The translations under genes and the position numbers were made by a program. The notes under the pieces are model-generated. The model worked only from the letters and a program-made list of their open reading frames with translations. It had not been told where the DNA came from and did not search any database. Shown here in pieces: positions 1-10,274 of a stretch of 64,000 bases of DNA. The stretch lies in the NCBI RefSeq assembly GCF_000526695.1, contig NZ_JAGO01000010.1:434001-498000 (forward strand), written 5' to 3'. How positions within the stretch are numbered: position 1 is the first letter of the stretch; each line of letters opens with the position of its first letter. Source of the stretch: Carnimonas nigrificans ATCC BAA-78 (GTDB lineage Bacteria; Pseudomonadota; Gammaproteobacteria; Pseudomonadales; Halomonadaceae).

Positions 1-1
1 T

Positions 2-766
2 ATTACGCCTGAACAGCTAAGCCGCGCACTACGCCCCGACACGATACTGGTATCATTGATGGCGGTGAACAACGAGACTGGCAGCCGCAACGATATTGAT
101 GCTCTGGGCCGCGTTGCCCATGAGCACGGCGCAGCCTTTCACGTTGATGCGGCGCAGGCGGCAGGCAAGATCCCGCTGAATGTCGAAACGCAGCCCATCG
201 ACCTGCTCTCGCTATCGGCCCACAAGGTGTACGGCCCGAAGGGGATCGGCGCGCTGTACGTGCGGCGCGGTACTCAGGTGGCACCGCTTATTCACGGCGG
301 CGGCCATGAGCGCGGTATGCGCTCGGGCACCCTGCCTACGCACCAGATTGTAGGCATGGGCACCGCCTTCGCCCTCGCCAGGGCCGAACGCGAACAGGAT
401 AACCGGCATATCGCAACCCTGCGCACTCGTCTGGTAGCAAAACTTGAGGGGCTGCCCGGCCTTCATTTCAGCATTGAAGAAGGATACGGCGTTGCCAATA
501 TCCTCAGTGTGGGCTTTGACGATGTGGATGGACAAGCGCTGCTGATGGAGATGCGCTCACTGGCGACAGCCAGCGGTTCTGCCTGCAACTCGGCAGATGT
601 GGCGCCCTCTTATGTACTCAAGGCGCTCGGCATTCCTTCATCACGCGCTCTTGCCACCCTGCGCCTGAGCCTGGGCAGGTTCTCAAGCGAACAAGATGTC
701 GACGGAGCCGCCGATATTATTACCACGACCCTGACACGCTTACGCTCTATCAAGTCCCCAGCGTAA
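2..766 (+). CDS. iscS: Cysteine desulfurase IscS (5' end outside window)
   Basis: PLP enzyme that takes sulfur from cysteine for Fe-S cluster assembly and tRNA thiolation. The open frame runs in from the left edge, so the N-terminus is missing. Visible are the cofactor-lysine region (SAHKVYGPKG), the IscS-type HGGGHERGMRSGTLP stretch, and the active-site loop with the persulfide cysteine (GSACNSA), followed by the usual PSYVLKALG helix. These match group I IscS rather than SufS. iscA follows after 46 bp with no iscU between them, which is unusual for an isc operon. Confidence 0.96.
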   Translation: MTPEQLSRALRPDTILVSLMAVNNETGSRNDIDALGRVAHEHGAAFHVDAAQAAGKIPLNVETQPIDLLSLSAHKVYGPKGIGALYVRRGTQVAPLIHGGGHERGMRSGTLPTHQIVGMGTAFALARAEREQDNRHIATLRTRLVAKLEGLPGLHFSIEEGYGVANILSVGFDDVDGQALLMEMRSLATASGSACNSADVAPSYVLKALGIPSSRALATLRLSLGRFSSEQDVDGAADIITTTLTRLRSIKSPA

Positions 767-812
767 TCAGGTCGATTACTACCTTTATTGCTTTACCGGC
801 AGGAGTTTTCCA

Positions 813-1139
813 ATGGCCCATATCAGTATCAGCGAGGCCGCCGCTCATCAAATTCAGCATGTGCTTGCCGAGCGCGGCAGCGGCATTGGCTTGCGTGTAG
901 GCATCAAGCCAAGCGGATGTTCAGGCTATGCCTATGTGCTTGATATCGCTGACAAAGCGGGCGCAGATGACCACCAGTTCGAACAGCACGGCGCTACCGT
1001 GGTCATTGATAGTGAGGCGCTGGCAGTCATGGATGGCACCGAGGTGGACTACATCAACGAGGGGCTGAACAAGCTGTTCAAGTTCAATAACCCCAATGTG
1101 AAGGATGAGTGCGGCTGCGGCGAGAGCTTCAGCGTTTAA
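813..1139 (+). CDS. iscA: Iron-sulfur cluster assembly protein IscA
   Basis: A-type Fe-S carrier of 108 aa, the usual family length. The three conserved cysteines are present: C36 in the SGCSG motif, and C100 and C102 in the C-terminal ECGCGESF motif. The [14 protein letters not shown] tail is typical of IscA rather than ErpA or SufA. An AGGAG ribosome site lies about 8 bases before the ATG. It sits between iscS and ndk, where iscU would normally precede it and hscB, hscA and fdx would follow; none of these is present here. Confidence 0.96.
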   Translation: MAHISISEAAAHQIQHVLAERGSGIGLRVGIKPSGCSGYAYVLDIADKAGADDHQFEQHGATVVIDSEALAVMDGTEVDYINEGLNKLFKFNNPNVKDECGCGESFSV

Positions 1140-1302
1140 CCTCTGCCATATGCAAGCGGGGGCGCAAGCGATTATACTATTGCGCCTTGAACATTCGCTC
1201 TTTGCGCCAGCGTTTCTGTTGATAAGGTACGTTAGGCGTAACAGACCTTTTATGTCGCCGGCACAGCGCTGGTGGCGTTCATTTAGCTTAATTGGAGCCA
1301 AC

Positions 1303-1728
1303 ATGGCCATCGAACGCACTCTTTCCATCGTTAAACCCGACGCCGTTGCCAAAAACGTGGTGGGTGAAATCTACTCCCGCTTCGAAAAGGCCGGCCTGAA
1401 AATCGCTGCTGCCAAATTCGTTCACCTGTCTCGCGCACAGGCTGAAGGTTTCTACGCTGAGCACAAAGAGCGTCCCTTCTTCAACGATCTGGTTGAATTC
1501 ATGACCTCTGGCCCGGTAATGGTACAGGTACTGGAAGGCGAAGGCGCTGTCCTGAAAAACCGTGAGCTGATGGGCGCTACCAACCCCAAGGAAGCGGAAG
1601 CAGGCACCATCCGTGCTGACTTCGCCAGCTCCATCGACGCCAATGCCGTACACGGCTCTGACGCTGTTGAGTCTGCCAAACGTGAAATCAGCTACTTCTT
1701 CGCTGAAGTTGACGTTTACGCACGCTAA
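1303..1728 (+). CDS. ndk: Nucleoside diphosphate kinase
   Basis: Transfers the gamma phosphate from ATP to nucleoside diphosphates through a phosphohistidine. The protein has 141 aa, the family length. It begins [14 protein letters not shown], and the active-site histidine is in [10 protein letters not shown] near residue 117. The frame is open further upstream, but the ATG at 1303 has a GGAG site 5 bases before it and gives the family N-terminus. ndk after the isc genes and before rlmN is the order seen in Pseudomonas and relatives. Confidence 0.97.
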   Translation: MAIERTLSIVKPDAVAKNVVGEIYSRFEKAGLKIAAAKFVHLSRAQAEGFYAEHKERPFFNDLVEFMTSGPVMVQVLEGEGAVLKNRELMGATNPKEAEAGTIRADFASSIDANAVHGSDAVESAKREISYFFAEVDVYAR

Positions 1729-1815
1729 GCGCCAACGGCATGACTCTGCCTGCCACACATCTGCTGTGGCGGGCATTCGTGTTTCCACCCTCTTTAAAGT
1801 AACGTTGCCGACACC

Positions 1816-2946
1816 ATGACACCGCACACCGACAGCATGGAAACATCACCGGTCAACCTTCTCGGCCTTTCACGACAGGAGATGGAGCATTTCTTCGTCG
1901 AACTGGGTGAGAAGAAGTTCCGTGCGCCTCAGGTAATCAAATGGATTCACCAGGAAGGCGTCACTGATTTCCAGCAGATGTCGAACCTTTCCAAGGCTCT
2001 GCGCGAGCGGCTTGAAAAGGTAGCTGTTGTGCGCCCGCCCGAGATTGCCTATGAAGGCGTATCGAAGGACGGTACACGCAAGTGGGTTGTCGAGGCGGAA
2101 GGCGGTAGCCTGATCGAGATGGTGCTGATTCCTGCCGATAACGGCAGACGTACCCTGTGCGTCTCCTCTCAGGTAGGCTGCTCGCTCGATTGCAGCTTCT
2201 GCTCGACCGGCAAGCAAGGGTTTGCCCGCAATCTGACCGCCGCCGAAATTATCGGTCAGGTCTGGATTGCTTCTCACTCAGAGGCAACCTACGAGGATGG
2301 CCGCAAGCCCGTCACCAACGTGGTGATGATGGGCATGGGCGAACCTCTGATGAACTTCAATCCCGTAGTATCGGCCATGAAGCTGATGCTCGACGACAAC
2401 GCCTATGGAATTTCAAAACGGCGTGTCACGCTTTCCACTTCCGGGCTGGTGCCGAAAATCGACCAGCTTGGCGACGAAATTGATGTCAGCCTAGCAATAT
2501 CGCTGCACGCTCCCAACGACGAGCTGCGCAACGAGCTGGTGCCGCTGAATCGCAAATACAACATCGAAACCCTGCTGAATGCCTGTCGGCGCTACCTCGA
2601 CAAATGCCCCGACGCGCGCATGTTGACAGTAGAGTACACCTTGATGGCCGGTGTTAATGACCAGCAGCATCACGCCACTCAACTGGCAGAACGGCTGGGC
2701 GACATTCCGTGCAAGATCAACCTGATTCCCTTCAATCCGTTCCCCGGATCAGGCTATGAGAAGCCTTCGCGCAATCAGGTCATGCGCTTCCAGCAATGGC
2801 TGTTCGAGCTGGGCCACAAGGCACCGGTCAGGGTAACGCGTGGTGATGATATTGATGCTGCCTGCGGCCAGCTGGTAGGGCGGGTCAAGGATAAAACCCG
2901 TCGGCAGCAGCGCTATATCCAAACCCTGTCGATTGATGCCAGCTAA
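1816..2946 (+). CDS. rlmN: 23S rRNA (adenine2503-C2)/tRNA A37 methyltransferase RlmN
   Basis: Radical SAM enzyme methylating C2 of A2503 in 23S rRNA and A37 in some tRNAs. The 376-aa protein has the CxxxCxxC cluster motif at C122, C126 and C129, the upstream C115, and the mechanistic cysteine C350 in [10 protein letters not shown] that forms the covalent RNA adduct. The GEPLMNF segment and the [10 protein letters not shown] stretch are also family-typical. It lies between ndk and pilW, as in many gammaproteobacteria. A second in-frame ATG (codon 8) is a possible start. Confidence 0.97.
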   Translation: MTPHTDSMETSPVNLLGLSRQEMEHFFVELGEKKFRAPQVIKWIHQEGVTDFQQMSNLSKALRERLEKVAVVRPPEIAYEGVSKDGTRKWVVEAEGGSLIEMVLIPADNGRRTLCVSSQVGCSLDCSFCSTGKQGFARNLTAAEIIGQVWIASHSEATYEDGRKPVTNVVMMGMGEPLMNFNPVVSAMKLMLDDNAYGISKRRVTLSTSGLVPKIDQLGDEIDVSLAISLHAPNDELRNELVPLNRKYNIETLLNACRRYLDKCPDARMLTVEYTLMAGVNDQQHHATQLAERLGDIPCKINLIPFNPFPGSGYEKPSRNQVMRFQQWLFELGHKAPVRVTRGDDIDAACGQLVGRVKDKTRRQQRYIQTLSIDAS

Positions 2947-2987
2947 GCCAGCACTGGATTTGCTCCCTACCTTATAAGGTTAACGCC

Positions 2988-3728
2988 ATGAACACTCACC
3001 TACGCCGCGCAGCCATCTCCGCCCTGGTTATTCTGGGAGTGCTGCTGGGTGGGTGTGCCTCCTGGTCATCGTCCAATAATGACCAAGAGTCCGCTGATGC
3101 CTACACTGAGCTGGGCATGGGCTATCTGGCCAAGGGGCAGGCTGACAAGGCTCATACGGCACTGAGCAAGGCGCTTGCCAAGCGCAGCAATGATGCAGCC
3201 GCCCTGCATGGCATGGCGTTGCTGGAACAGCGCGAAGGCAATGTTCAGGCATCAGCCGAGTACTATCAGCGCACCCTCAGTGCGCTGGCGAACGTCAAAT
3301 CCGGTTCTGACAACACTGCCGTCAGCTTGCCGCAAGTGCAAAACAACTACGCGTCACTGCTCTTCGAGCAAGGCGATGCGCCGGGAGCCTGTGCCCAGCT
3401 TGCCCAGGCTACCGAAGATACGCACTATTCAGGGCGAGCAGGCGTGCTGGTCAACCTTTCCCAATGCAGGCTCATGACGGGCGACAAGGACAGTGCCCGC
3501 CAGGCGCTTGCAGAAGCCCAACGGCTCGCACCGCACCAGCCAACCGTTATCATTGCGGTCGCTTATCAGAAACTGGAAGATGGTGATATCGCAGGTTCAA
3601 GAGCTTACCTGACGCGCTATCAACAGCTAGCGGGCGACGGCAGCCGCGAAGCCCAGCTGCTTGACGCCGCGCTTGCACGCAAAGAGCAGCAGACGTCAGC
3701 AAGCGACACTCAAACACACAATCATTAA
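2988..3728 (+). CDS. pilW: Type IV pilus biogenesis/stability lipoprotein PilW (PilF)
   Basis: Outer-membrane TPR lipoprotein needed for assembly of the PilQ secretin and pilus stability. The 246-aa product has a lipoprotein signal with lipobox LLGGC, cysteine at residue 23, then repeated TPR-type helices (AYTELGMGYLAKGQADKAHTALSKAL and similar). Position between rlmN and rodZ supports the name. The preceding TAAGGT sequence is a modest ribosome site. No other pilus gene is in this window, so pilus function cannot be judged from here. Confidence 0.9.
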   Translation: MNTHLRRAAISALVILGVLLGGCASWSSSNNDQESADAYTELGMGYLAKGQADKAHTALSKALAKRSNDAAALHGMALLEQREGNVQASAEYYQRTLSALANVKSGSDNTAVSLPQVQNNYASLLFEQGDAPGACAQLAQATEDTHYSGRAGVLVNLSQCRLMTGDKDSARQALAEAQRLAPHQPTVIIAVAYQKLEDGDIAGSRAYLTRYQQLAGDGSREAQLLDAALARKEQQTSASDTQTHNH

Positions 3729-3753
3729 CCGCGACCATCAAAAGGACTTCGGA

Positions 3754-4827
3754 ATGAGCGAACAGCCACCTACCGCGGAATCCCAGCCCACCTCGCCCAC
3801 AGCCGGCGAAATGCTGCGCAGTGCCAGGGAGCGCAAAGGGTGGGGACTGGAGCGAGCGGCAGCTCAGCTTAATCTGCGCCCGAGCCTGGTCAACGGTCTG
3901 GAAACCGAAGAGTACGATCAACTGCGTATTCCTGCCTATCGTCGCGGATACCTGCGCGCCTACGCGCGTCTGCTGGAAATCAGCCCGGAAGCCGTGCTGA
4001 AGGCTCACGACGCGACCCACGGTACCGGTGAAGAGCCTATGCGCCCTTCATCACCGATCAAGCCTATCAAGCGCCCCAGCAAGCTGGGAAAATTCGCTTT
4101 CCGTCTGATTAGCCTGATTGTGCTGGTGGTGCTGATTGCGGTCACCGTACTATGGTGGCGCAGCCACAGCGGTTCTGATTTCAGCGCTCAACAGGACAAC
4201 AGCACCTCTTCCTCACAGCTTGCGCTCGATAACGAGCAGCCCTCCTCCGATGCAGGCAATAACGCTGAGGAAAGCCCTTCGTCGAGCAATGCTGCGTCCG
4301 ATGATTCGGCCTCCCAGAATGCCGATGCCGCCAGCGACGATAGCCAGAACGATACTTCTACCGATAACACCACTGCCCAGCAGGATACTTCGGGTAACAG
4401 CCTGCAAATGGATGTGGGTCAGGGCGTCGATGGTGCCAAGATGACGGCCAGCGAAGCCGAAGCGATGGGCCGCCGTGCTCAAGAGCAGCAGAGCAGCGAT
4501 ACCGCCACTAACGCCTCGACAGAGAGTGCCAGCAACAGCGCCGCCGCCAGCGAGGGTGAACAGGCCAGCGCTGCCAGCGGCAGCAACAGCATTGCGTTAA
4601 CCTTCCAGCAAGAGTCGTGGACGCGCATTACCGATGCTTCCGGTCAGCGCGTGCTGGACGGCCTGCAGAGAGCGGGTAGTCAGCAAACCATCAACGGCAC
4701 CCCACCCTTCCGGCTGGTGATCGGCAACTCATCGCATGTGAGCGTTAACTATAACGGGCAGGCGGTTGATCTCGGCAACCATTCACGCGGTGGTCAGGTG
4801 GCTCGACTTACCCTCGGCAACCCATAG
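3754..4827 (+). CDS. rodZ: Cytoskeleton/cell-shape protein RodZ
   Basis: Bitopic inner-membrane protein linking MreB filaments to the elongasome. The 357-aa protein has an N-terminal Cro-type helix-turn-helix (about 17-88), one transmembrane segment (about 115-135), a long periplasmic linker very rich in Ser, Asn, Asp, Gln and Ala (about 138-285), and a C-terminal beta domain of the DUF4115 type (SWTRITDASGQRVLDGLQRAG). The ATG at 3754 lies after an AAAGGA site; the frame is open further upstream. ispG normally follows rodZ but is absent here. Confidence 0.93.
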   Translation: MSEQPPTAESQPTSPTAGEMLRSARERKGWGLERAAAQLNLRPSLVNGLETEEYDQLRIPAYRRGYLRAYARLLEISPEAVLKAHDATHGTGEEPMRPSSPIKPIKRPSKLGKFAFRLISLIVLVVLIAVTVLWWRSHSGSDFSAQQDNSTSSSQLALDNEQPSSDAGNNAEESPSSSNAASDDSASQNADAASDDSQNDTSTDNTTAQQDTSGNSLQMDVGQGVDGAKMTASEAEAMGRRAQEQQSSDTATNASTESASNSAAASEGEQASAASGSNSIALTFQQESWTRITDASGQRVLDGLQRAGSQQTINGTPPFRLVIGNSSHVSVNYNGQAVDLGNHSRGGQVARLTLGNP

Positions 4828-4838
4828 ATCAACGCGTT

Positions 4839-4868
4839 ACTCCCCACCCTCACGTCAGGATGGGGAGT
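4839..4868 (+). terminator. Stem-loop after rodZ
   Basis: Arms ACTCCCCA (4839-4846) and TGGGGAGT (4861-4868) with an inner CCT/AGG pairing. There is no T-run after it, so it may be a weak terminator or only a processing structure. It occupies the short rodZ-hisS gap where ispG is normally found. Confidence 0.4.
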
Positions 4869-4965
4869 GGCCCTTGAGCGAGCGCATTCCCGCGCCGGGG
4901 CCAACTGTTAAATATCTCAATATCTGGAATACTACCCGCCCAGCTGGCCAATTTCGGAGTCGATA

Positions 4966-6252
4966 GTGAGCAAGTTACAAGGCCTTCGTGGCATGAACGA
5001 TCTACTGCCTGAACAATCTTCCAAGTGGCAGTACGTAGAAGCGACCTTCAAGCAGATTCTTGCTCGGTACGGATACAACGAAATCCGTACCCCGGTACTT
5101 GAAGATACGTCCCTCTTCAGACGCTCCATCGGTGAAGCGACCGATGTAGTGGAAAAAGAGATGTATACCTTCGATGACCGCAATGGTGAGAGCGTTACCC
5201 TGCGTCCTGAGTTTACCGCCGGTGTTGTCCGTTCGGTGATCGAGCATAGTCTTGCCCACAACCAGACCCAGCGTCTGTGGACCATGGGCCAGGTTTTCCG
5301 CTACGAGAGACCGCAAAAGGGCCGCTATCGCCAGTTCCACCAGCTTAGTGTCGAAATATTCAACCTCGCCGGGCCGGATATTGATGCCGAGCTGATTCTG
5401 CTCTCCGCCCGACTGCTGCGCGAGCTGGGGCTTTCCGATCAGGTAACGCTTGAGCTTAATTCCCTCGGCACTCCCGAAGCACGCGCCCACTATCGCAACC
5501 TGCTGGTAGAGTATCTGACCCAGCACCAGGACGTGCTTGATGAAGACTCTCAACGGCGCTTGACCACCAACCCGCTGCGAATACTCGATTCGAAAAATCC
5601 CGATATGGCCGAGATGCTGGCGGGAGCGCCTCGCCTGCTTGACCATCTCGACGATGAATCGCGCGCGCACTTCGACTATCTCAAGGATCGCCTGACGGCG
5701 CTCGGCATCTCCTTCCGAATCAATACTCGGCTGGTGCGCGGCCTCGACTATTACAGCCGCACCGTATTCGAGTGGACCACGACCGCACTGGGCAGTCAGG
5801 GCACCGTCTGCGGCGGTGGCCGCTACGACGGCATGGTGGAGCAGCTCGGTGGCAAGCACGTTCCCGCGATAGGCTTTGGCCTGGGAATCGAGCGTTTGGT
5901 GCTGCTACTTGAAACACTCGACCTGTTTCCTGATACCATCAGCAGCACTGTGGATGTCTACCTGACGGCGGTTGGCCCTCAGGCTGAACAGCTCGCTCTG
6001 CCGCTGGCTGAGCAATTGCGCGATCAGCTCCCCGAGCTGCGCCTACAGTTGCACTGCGGCGGCGGTAGCTTCAAAAGCCAAATTAAAAAGGCCGACCGTA
6101 GCGGTGCTCGCGTCGCCCTGCTGTTAGGCGAAGACGAAAGCGCCAACGGCGCCATTGGTATCAAGTTCCTTCGTGAAGAGCGCGATCAGGAGCAGGTATC
6201 ACAGGCGCAGCTCAGCGAGCGTCTGGCGGTACTGTTTGAAGCAGCACAGTAA
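4966..6252 (+). CDS. hisS: Histidyl-tRNA synthetase
   Basis: Class II aminoacyl-tRNA synthetase charging tRNA-His. The 428-aa product begins [17 protein letters not shown], as usual for the family. It contains motif 2 ([19 protein letters not shown]), the histidine-specific stretch [14 protein letters not shown], the [11 protein letters not shown] loop and motif 3 (GIGLGIERL variant). The start is a GTG at 4966 with a CGGAG site about 7 bases upstream; no ATG in frame gives the conserved N-terminus. It heads the hisS-yfgM-bamB run. Confidence 0.97.
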   Translation: MSKLQGLRGMNDLLPEQSSKWQYVEATFKQILARYGYNEIRTPVLEDTSLFRRSIGEATDVVEKEMYTFDDRNGESVTLRPEFTAGVVRSVIEHSLAHNQTQRLWTMGQVFRYERPQKGRYRQFHQLSVEIFNLAGPDIDAELILLSARLLRELGLSDQVTLELNSLGTPEARAHYRNLLVEYLTQHQDVLDEDSQRRLTTNPLRILDSKNPDMAEMLAGAPRLLDHLDDESRAHFDYLKDRLTALGISFRINTRLVRGLDYYSRTVFEWTTTALGSQGTVCGGGRYDGMVEQLGGKHVPAIGFGLGIERLVLLLETLDLFPDTISSTVDVYLTAVGPQAEQLALPLAEQLRDQLPELRLQLHCGGGSFKSQIKKADRSGARVALLLGEDESANGAIGIKFLREERDQEQVSQAQLSERLAVLFEAAQ

Positions 6253-6366
6253 TAGATACGATGCCGAGCCATATCATGCGATCAGCAGCCCCATGGCATG
6301 CTGCTACCGCTTCATCATGACGCTCGGCAACGTCGCAACAGCGAAACGCTAACAGGAGACAACTGC

Positions 6367-7038
6367 GTGGCGCGAGATATCAAAGATATAGACCTTGAAG
6401 ATGAACAGTCCGATGCGTTCATCGCGTGGTGGAAACGCAACGGGGTATCGTTGATTGCTGGCGTGTTGCTGGCCGTCGCAGCCATTCTGGGATGGAATGC
6501 GTGGCAGCAGCACAAAAGCAACCAGGCTGCTACTGCCTCCCAGACGTATGACCAGTTGATGGAGCTGACCAGCGACTTCACCAAGCTCTCGGACACGCAG
6601 CGCAGCCAGGTATCGCAGCTGGCTGACAGTCTGGCCGACGACCATGGCAACACACTGTACGCTGACTTTGGCCGCCTGATTCAGGCGCGCGTAGCGGTGG
6701 ATGCCGGCGATACCGGCACCGCAGCGGCCAGCCTTCAGCAGCTGATTGCCAACGCACACGATGACTTCCTGAAACAGGTAGCCACCATCAATCTGGCACG
6801 TATTCAGATTGATCGGGAAGATTATGACAATGCGCTGAAAACGCTCGATATCGACATGCCCGACGAGCTGAAGGCGCAGCAGCTTTCGGTTCGCGGCGAT
6901 GCGCTGGTAGGACTGCAACGTCTTGCTGATGCTCGCAAGGCTTATCAGGCCGCTCTCGATACTGCAAAAGCGCAGCAGATGCCGGACTACGGCATCAGGC
7001 TCAAGCTTGATGATATTGCTCCCCAGGAGGCTTCATGA
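6367..7038 (+). CDS. yfgM: Ancillary SecYEG translocon protein YfgM
   Basis: Inner-membrane protein with a periplasmic TPR domain that links SecYEG to periplasmic chaperones. The protein has 223 aa: an acidic N-terminus (DIKDIDLEDEQSDAFIAWWKRNG) typical of the family, one transmembrane helix at about 26-46, then TPR-like helices. The start is a GTG at 6367 preceded by AGGAG; an ATG 69 bases upstream lacks a ribosome site and the conserved N-terminus. It overlaps bamB by 4 bases (ATGA), so the two are translationally coupled. Confidence 0.92.
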   Translation: MARDIKDIDLEDEQSDAFIAWWKRNGVSLIAGVLLAVAAILGWNAWQQHKSNQAATASQTYDQLMELTSDFTKLSDTQRSQVSQLADSLADDHGNTLYADFGRLIQARVAVDAGDTGTAAASLQQLIANAHDDFLKQVATINLARIQIDREDYDNALKTLDIDMPDELKAQQLSVRGDALVGLQRLADARKAYQAALDTAKAQQMPDYGIRLKLDDIAPQEAS

Positions 7039-8195
7039 AATTGCGTTCTTCCCTCCGCACGGCCGCATGTGCGCTTTCAGTGTCAGCATTTCTGGCAGGC
7101 TGCGGCGGTGGCGTGAAACCGGACCCAGCGCCCAAGCCACTGACCGACATTCAGCAGACCGTCGCGCTCCAGACTCTCTGGAATCACGGTATCGGTAATC
7201 TTGGCCGCGCACGTAACCATATTGAGCCAGCCCTCGATAGCGGCATACTCTACGCGGTCAATGCCAAGGGCGAGCTGACAGCCGTTGACGCCGAAACGGG
7301 CAAGGTTCAATGGGAGCACCAGTTGCATGTACCGGTCTCTACCGGCGTTAGCGTCAGCAATGGCCGTCTGTTTGTAGGCACGGCCAAGGGTGAAGTGCTG
7401 GCGGTCAGCATCAGCGACGGCAGCGTCGTATGGCGTACTCAGGTCGCCAGTGCAGTCGCCAGCACGCCTCAGGCCAACAGCAATCTGGTAGTCGTGCAGA
7501 GTGTCGATGGCACCCTGACTGCACTCGACAAGCTGTCGGGCAACCAGCAGTGGCTTTACGCCTCACAGCAGCCGTCACTGACGCTGCACGGCAACCCCAC
7601 GCCACGCACCATTGATCCTGTCACCTTCGCAGGCTTTGCCAATGGTCAGGTCGCGCTGTTCGACAACCGCTCGGGCGAGATGATGTGGAGCGCGCGCGTC
7701 GGATCTCCTGAAGGCAGCAACGCGGTGCAGCAAATGAACGATGTGGTTGCCCAGCCGGTGCTGACAGAAGATGGACGTCTTTATGCTTCCGGCTATAACG
7801 GCAGCCTGATCGCGGTCAATGTGCGTTCAGGGCAGCCGCTGTGGGAGCACGACGAATCGAGCTACCGCACTCCTCTGCTGGAAGGCAATACGCTCTACAC
7901 CGTCGATGCGAAGAGCCATGTGCACGCCTTTGACGCAATGAGCGGCCAGCAGGTCTGGGAAAACAGCGACCTTGAAGGACGCAACCTAACCGCGCCTGCC
8001 TATGTTAATGGGCAGTTGGCAATGGGTGACTTCGAAGGCTACGTGCATCTGCTGGACGCTACCAGCGGCAAGATTGATGGCCGCGACAGCCTCGGAGGCG
8101 ACGGCATCGGTATTACTCCGATAAGTGATGGCAACACCTTCTATGTGCTGACCTTCTCCGGCAAGCTGGTGGCTTACCGGGCCGGTGCTCAGTAA
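7035..8195 (+). CDS. bamB: Outer membrane assembly factor BamB
   Basis: Lipoprotein subunit of the BAM complex that inserts beta-barrel proteins into the outer membrane. The 386-aa protein has a lipoprotein signal with LAGC lipobox (C23) and then a beta propeller of repeated PQQ-like blades (for example GKVQWEHQLHV, GSVVWRTQVA, GQPLWEHDESS, GQQVWENSD). Its start overlaps the yfgM stop. A good intrinsic terminator follows, so der is probably transcribed separately. Confidence 0.95.
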   Translation: MKLRSSLRTAACALSVSAFLAGCGGGVKPDPAPKPLTDIQQTVALQTLWNHGIGNLGRARNHIEPALDSGILYAVNAKGELTAVDAETGKVQWEHQLHVPVSTGVSVSNGRLFVGTAKGEVLAVSISDGSVVWRTQVASAVASTPQANSNLVVVQSVDGTLTALDKLSGNQQWLYASQQPSLTLHGNPTPRTIDPVTFAGFANGQVALFDNRSGEMMWSARVGSPEGSNAVQQMNDVVAQPVLTEDGRLYASGYNGSLIAVNVRSGQPLWEHDESSYRTPLLEGNTLYTVDAKSHVHAFDAMSGQQVWENSDLEGRNLTAPAYVNGQLAMGDFEGYVHLLDATSGKIDGRDSLGGDGIGITPISDGNTFYVLTFSGKLVAYRAGAQ

Positions 8196-8224
8196 ACGCA
8201 GCACGCTGTTCCGTCACACCTGAC

Positions 8225-8250
8225 AAGGGGCGCTTCGAGCGCCCCTTCTG
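8225..8250 (+). terminator. Intrinsic terminator after bamB
   Basis: Perfect 10-bp stem AAGGGGCGCT / AGCGCCCCTT with a 3-base loop TCG (8225-8247), followed by CTGCTT. It ends the hisS-yfgM-bamB transcript. The next 275 bases up to der hold no gene that I can support and presumably carry the der promoter. Confidence 0.8.
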
Positions 8251-8524
8251 CTTGCTGGCCGATGCCCCACTGACAACTTTCGTGTTTACGCCAGCATATC
8301 AAGGGCAAACCTACGCTTTTCATGCCCGATGTCGGCTGCCAAACAACACAGCAGTGAAAAGCCGCTATGGAAATCTTCCATAGTTCGCTACCATTGCAGC
8401 ACTTTCACCTGCGTGCTACCGACAAGGCCGATACATGGCCTCCATGAGCTTCCAAGGCTCTCGCGCCACGCAGTGATTACCCTATTTTGCGCACTATCAT
8501 GCGTATGCTTTGTTGAGTTTGTTT

Positions 8525-9940
8525 ATGAACCCCGTTATTGCCCTGGTCGGTCGCCCTAATGTCGGCAAATCGACGCTTTTCAACCGATTGACGCGCTCCC
8601 GCGATGCCATAGTGGCGGACTTTGCGGGCCTGACGCGCGACCGTCAGTATGGCAACGGCCAGCTGGGGGACAAGCCCTTTACCGTGATTGATACCGGCGG
8701 TATCAGCGGTGATGAGCGCGGTATCGACGCTGCCATGGCCGAACAGTCGCTGCTGGCGATAGATGAAGCGGATATTGTGCTGTTTCTGGTCGATGCTCGA
8801 AGCGGCCTGACCCCCACTGATGAAGCCATCGCTCGCCACCTGCGTATCAATCAGAAAAAGACCTGGCTGGTGGTCAACAAGACCGACGGCCTGCCTGAAG
8901 AAACCGCGACTACCGAGTTCTATGCGCTGGGCATGGGTGAGCCTTGCCCCATCGCGGCATCACACGGGCGCAACGTTACCCAATTGATCGAGCTGGTGCT
9001 GGAGCCTTTCCCTGAGGTGGATGAAGGCGATATTCACCCTGAACTGGATGACCAGGGTATCCGTATCGGTGTGGTCGGGCGTCCCAACGTGGGCAAGTCA
9101 ACGCTAGTTAACCGTTTGCTCGGCGAAGAGCGCGTGGTGGTGTTCGATCAGGCAGGAACCACTCGCGACGCCATCGAAATTCCATTCGAGCGGCGCGGAC
9201 GTCCCTATGTGCTGGTCGATACTGCCGGTATTCGGCGGCGCAAGAACGTTAGTGAAATCGCTGAAAAGTTCTCGATCATCAAGACCCTCGACGCCATCAA
9301 AAGCTGCAACGTCGCGATTATGGTGCTGGACGCGCGTAGCGGTCTGGTCGAACAGGATCTTCACCTGCTCGATTATGTGCTGAATACTGGCCGTGCGCTG
9401 GTGATTGCCGTCAACAAGTGGGACGGTCTTGAGCAGGAAGCCCGAGAGAAAATGCGCTCTGAAATTAAACGCCGTCTGGGCTTTGCCGATTACGCTGACA
9501 TGCACTTCATCTCGGCACTGCATGGCACCGCGGTGGGGGATCTCTACCCTTCCCTGGAACGTGCCTACAAGAGCGCCACTGCGCGCTGGTCAACCAACCG
9601 TCTGACCACGCTCTTGAAAGATGCCGTGAGTGAGCACCAGCCTCCGATGATTAACGGACGCCGCATTCGCCTTAAAATGGCGCACCAGGGGGGCAATAAC
9701 CCACCCCTGATCATTGTGCACGGCAACCAGATCAATCGTCTTCCCGAAGCCTATAAGCGCTACCTGATCAACACCTTCCGCAAGGTGCTAAAGGTCAAGG
9801 GCACCCCGTTGCGCTTTGAATTTCGCGGTGGCGACAACCCCTTCGATCGCAGCAGCGATGCCAATGATCGCGAGAAATCCAAGGCTCGTCAGCTGGCTAA
9901 AACCCGCGAAAGTCGAGAAAGTCGCCGCAACCGTCGTTAG
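8525..9940 (+). CDS. der: Ribosome biogenesis GTPase Der (EngA)
   Basis: Double-GTPase required for 50S subunit maturation. The 471-aa protein has two Era-like G domains, each with GRPNVGKST (residues 9-17 and about 187-195), DTGG or DTAG G3 motifs and NKTD / NKWD G4 motifs, then a C-terminal KH-like domain (about 360-445) and a basic tail. The ATG at 8525 gives the family N-terminus [17 protein letters not shown]; a TTG 15 bases upstream is open but unlikely. Confidence 0.97.
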   Translation: MNPVIALVGRPNVGKSTLFNRLTRSRDAIVADFAGLTRDRQYGNGQLGDKPFTVIDTGGISGDERGIDAAMAEQSLLAIDEADIVLFLVDARSGLTPTDEAIARHLRINQKKTWLVVNKTDGLPEETATTEFYALGMGEPCPIAASHGRNVTQLIELVLEPFPEVDEGDIHPELDDQGIRIGVVGRPNVGKSTLVNRLLGEERVVVFDQAGTTRDAIEIPFERRGRPYVLVDTAGIRRRKNVSEIAEKFSIIKTLDAIKSCNVAIMVLDARSGLVEQDLHLLDYVLNTGRALVIAVNKWDGLEQEAREKMRSEIKRRLGFADYADMHFISALHGTAVGDLYPSLERAYKSATARWSTNRLTTLLKDAVSEHQPPMINGRRIRLKMAHQGGNNPPLIIVHGNQINRLPEAYKRYLINTFRKVLKVKGTPLRFEFRGGDNPFDRSSDANDREKSKARQLAKTRESRESRRNRR

Positions 9941-10181
9941 GGTACGCTATTCGCCGGTGCCACCGAAGCAACCGCGCCCCGCCTGATAGTGAGCCGGGCG
10001 CGTGTTCTTTCCCGAATGGAAGAATACCATCAGCGCCTGAGCTGCAACGCCTCTGGTGGGGTCAATAAGGCCCGATACGGCACCGGAACCAATGCTTGCT
10101 ATTCACGTTGGCAACCATTCGCATAGCACAGCGCATCAATTCAACGCATAGATATTCTGGCACGCCCGTGCTCAATACAGA
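9941..10181. other. Intergenic stretch downstream of der
   Basis: No gene seen. An imperfect GC-rich stem (about 9974-10002) followed by TGTTCTTTC may be the terminator of der. A stronger, symmetrical terminator lies at 10182-10219. Confidence 0.5.
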
Positions 10182-10219
10182 AAACGCCCGTTTACCAGAT
10201 ATCGTAAACGGGCGTTTTT
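10182..10219. terminator. Bidirectional intrinsic terminator
   Basis: Perfect 15-bp stem: AAAACGCCCGTTTAC (10182-10196) and GTAAACGGGCGTTTT (10205-10219) around an 8-base loop, with A/T runs on both flanks. It separates der (+) from the DUF815 ATPase gene (-). Confidence 0.9.
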
Positions 10220-10274
10220 CATGAAGAGTAACAGGCCAGCTCTTCCAAACCGCTTTTAAGGTAACGGTATAACG

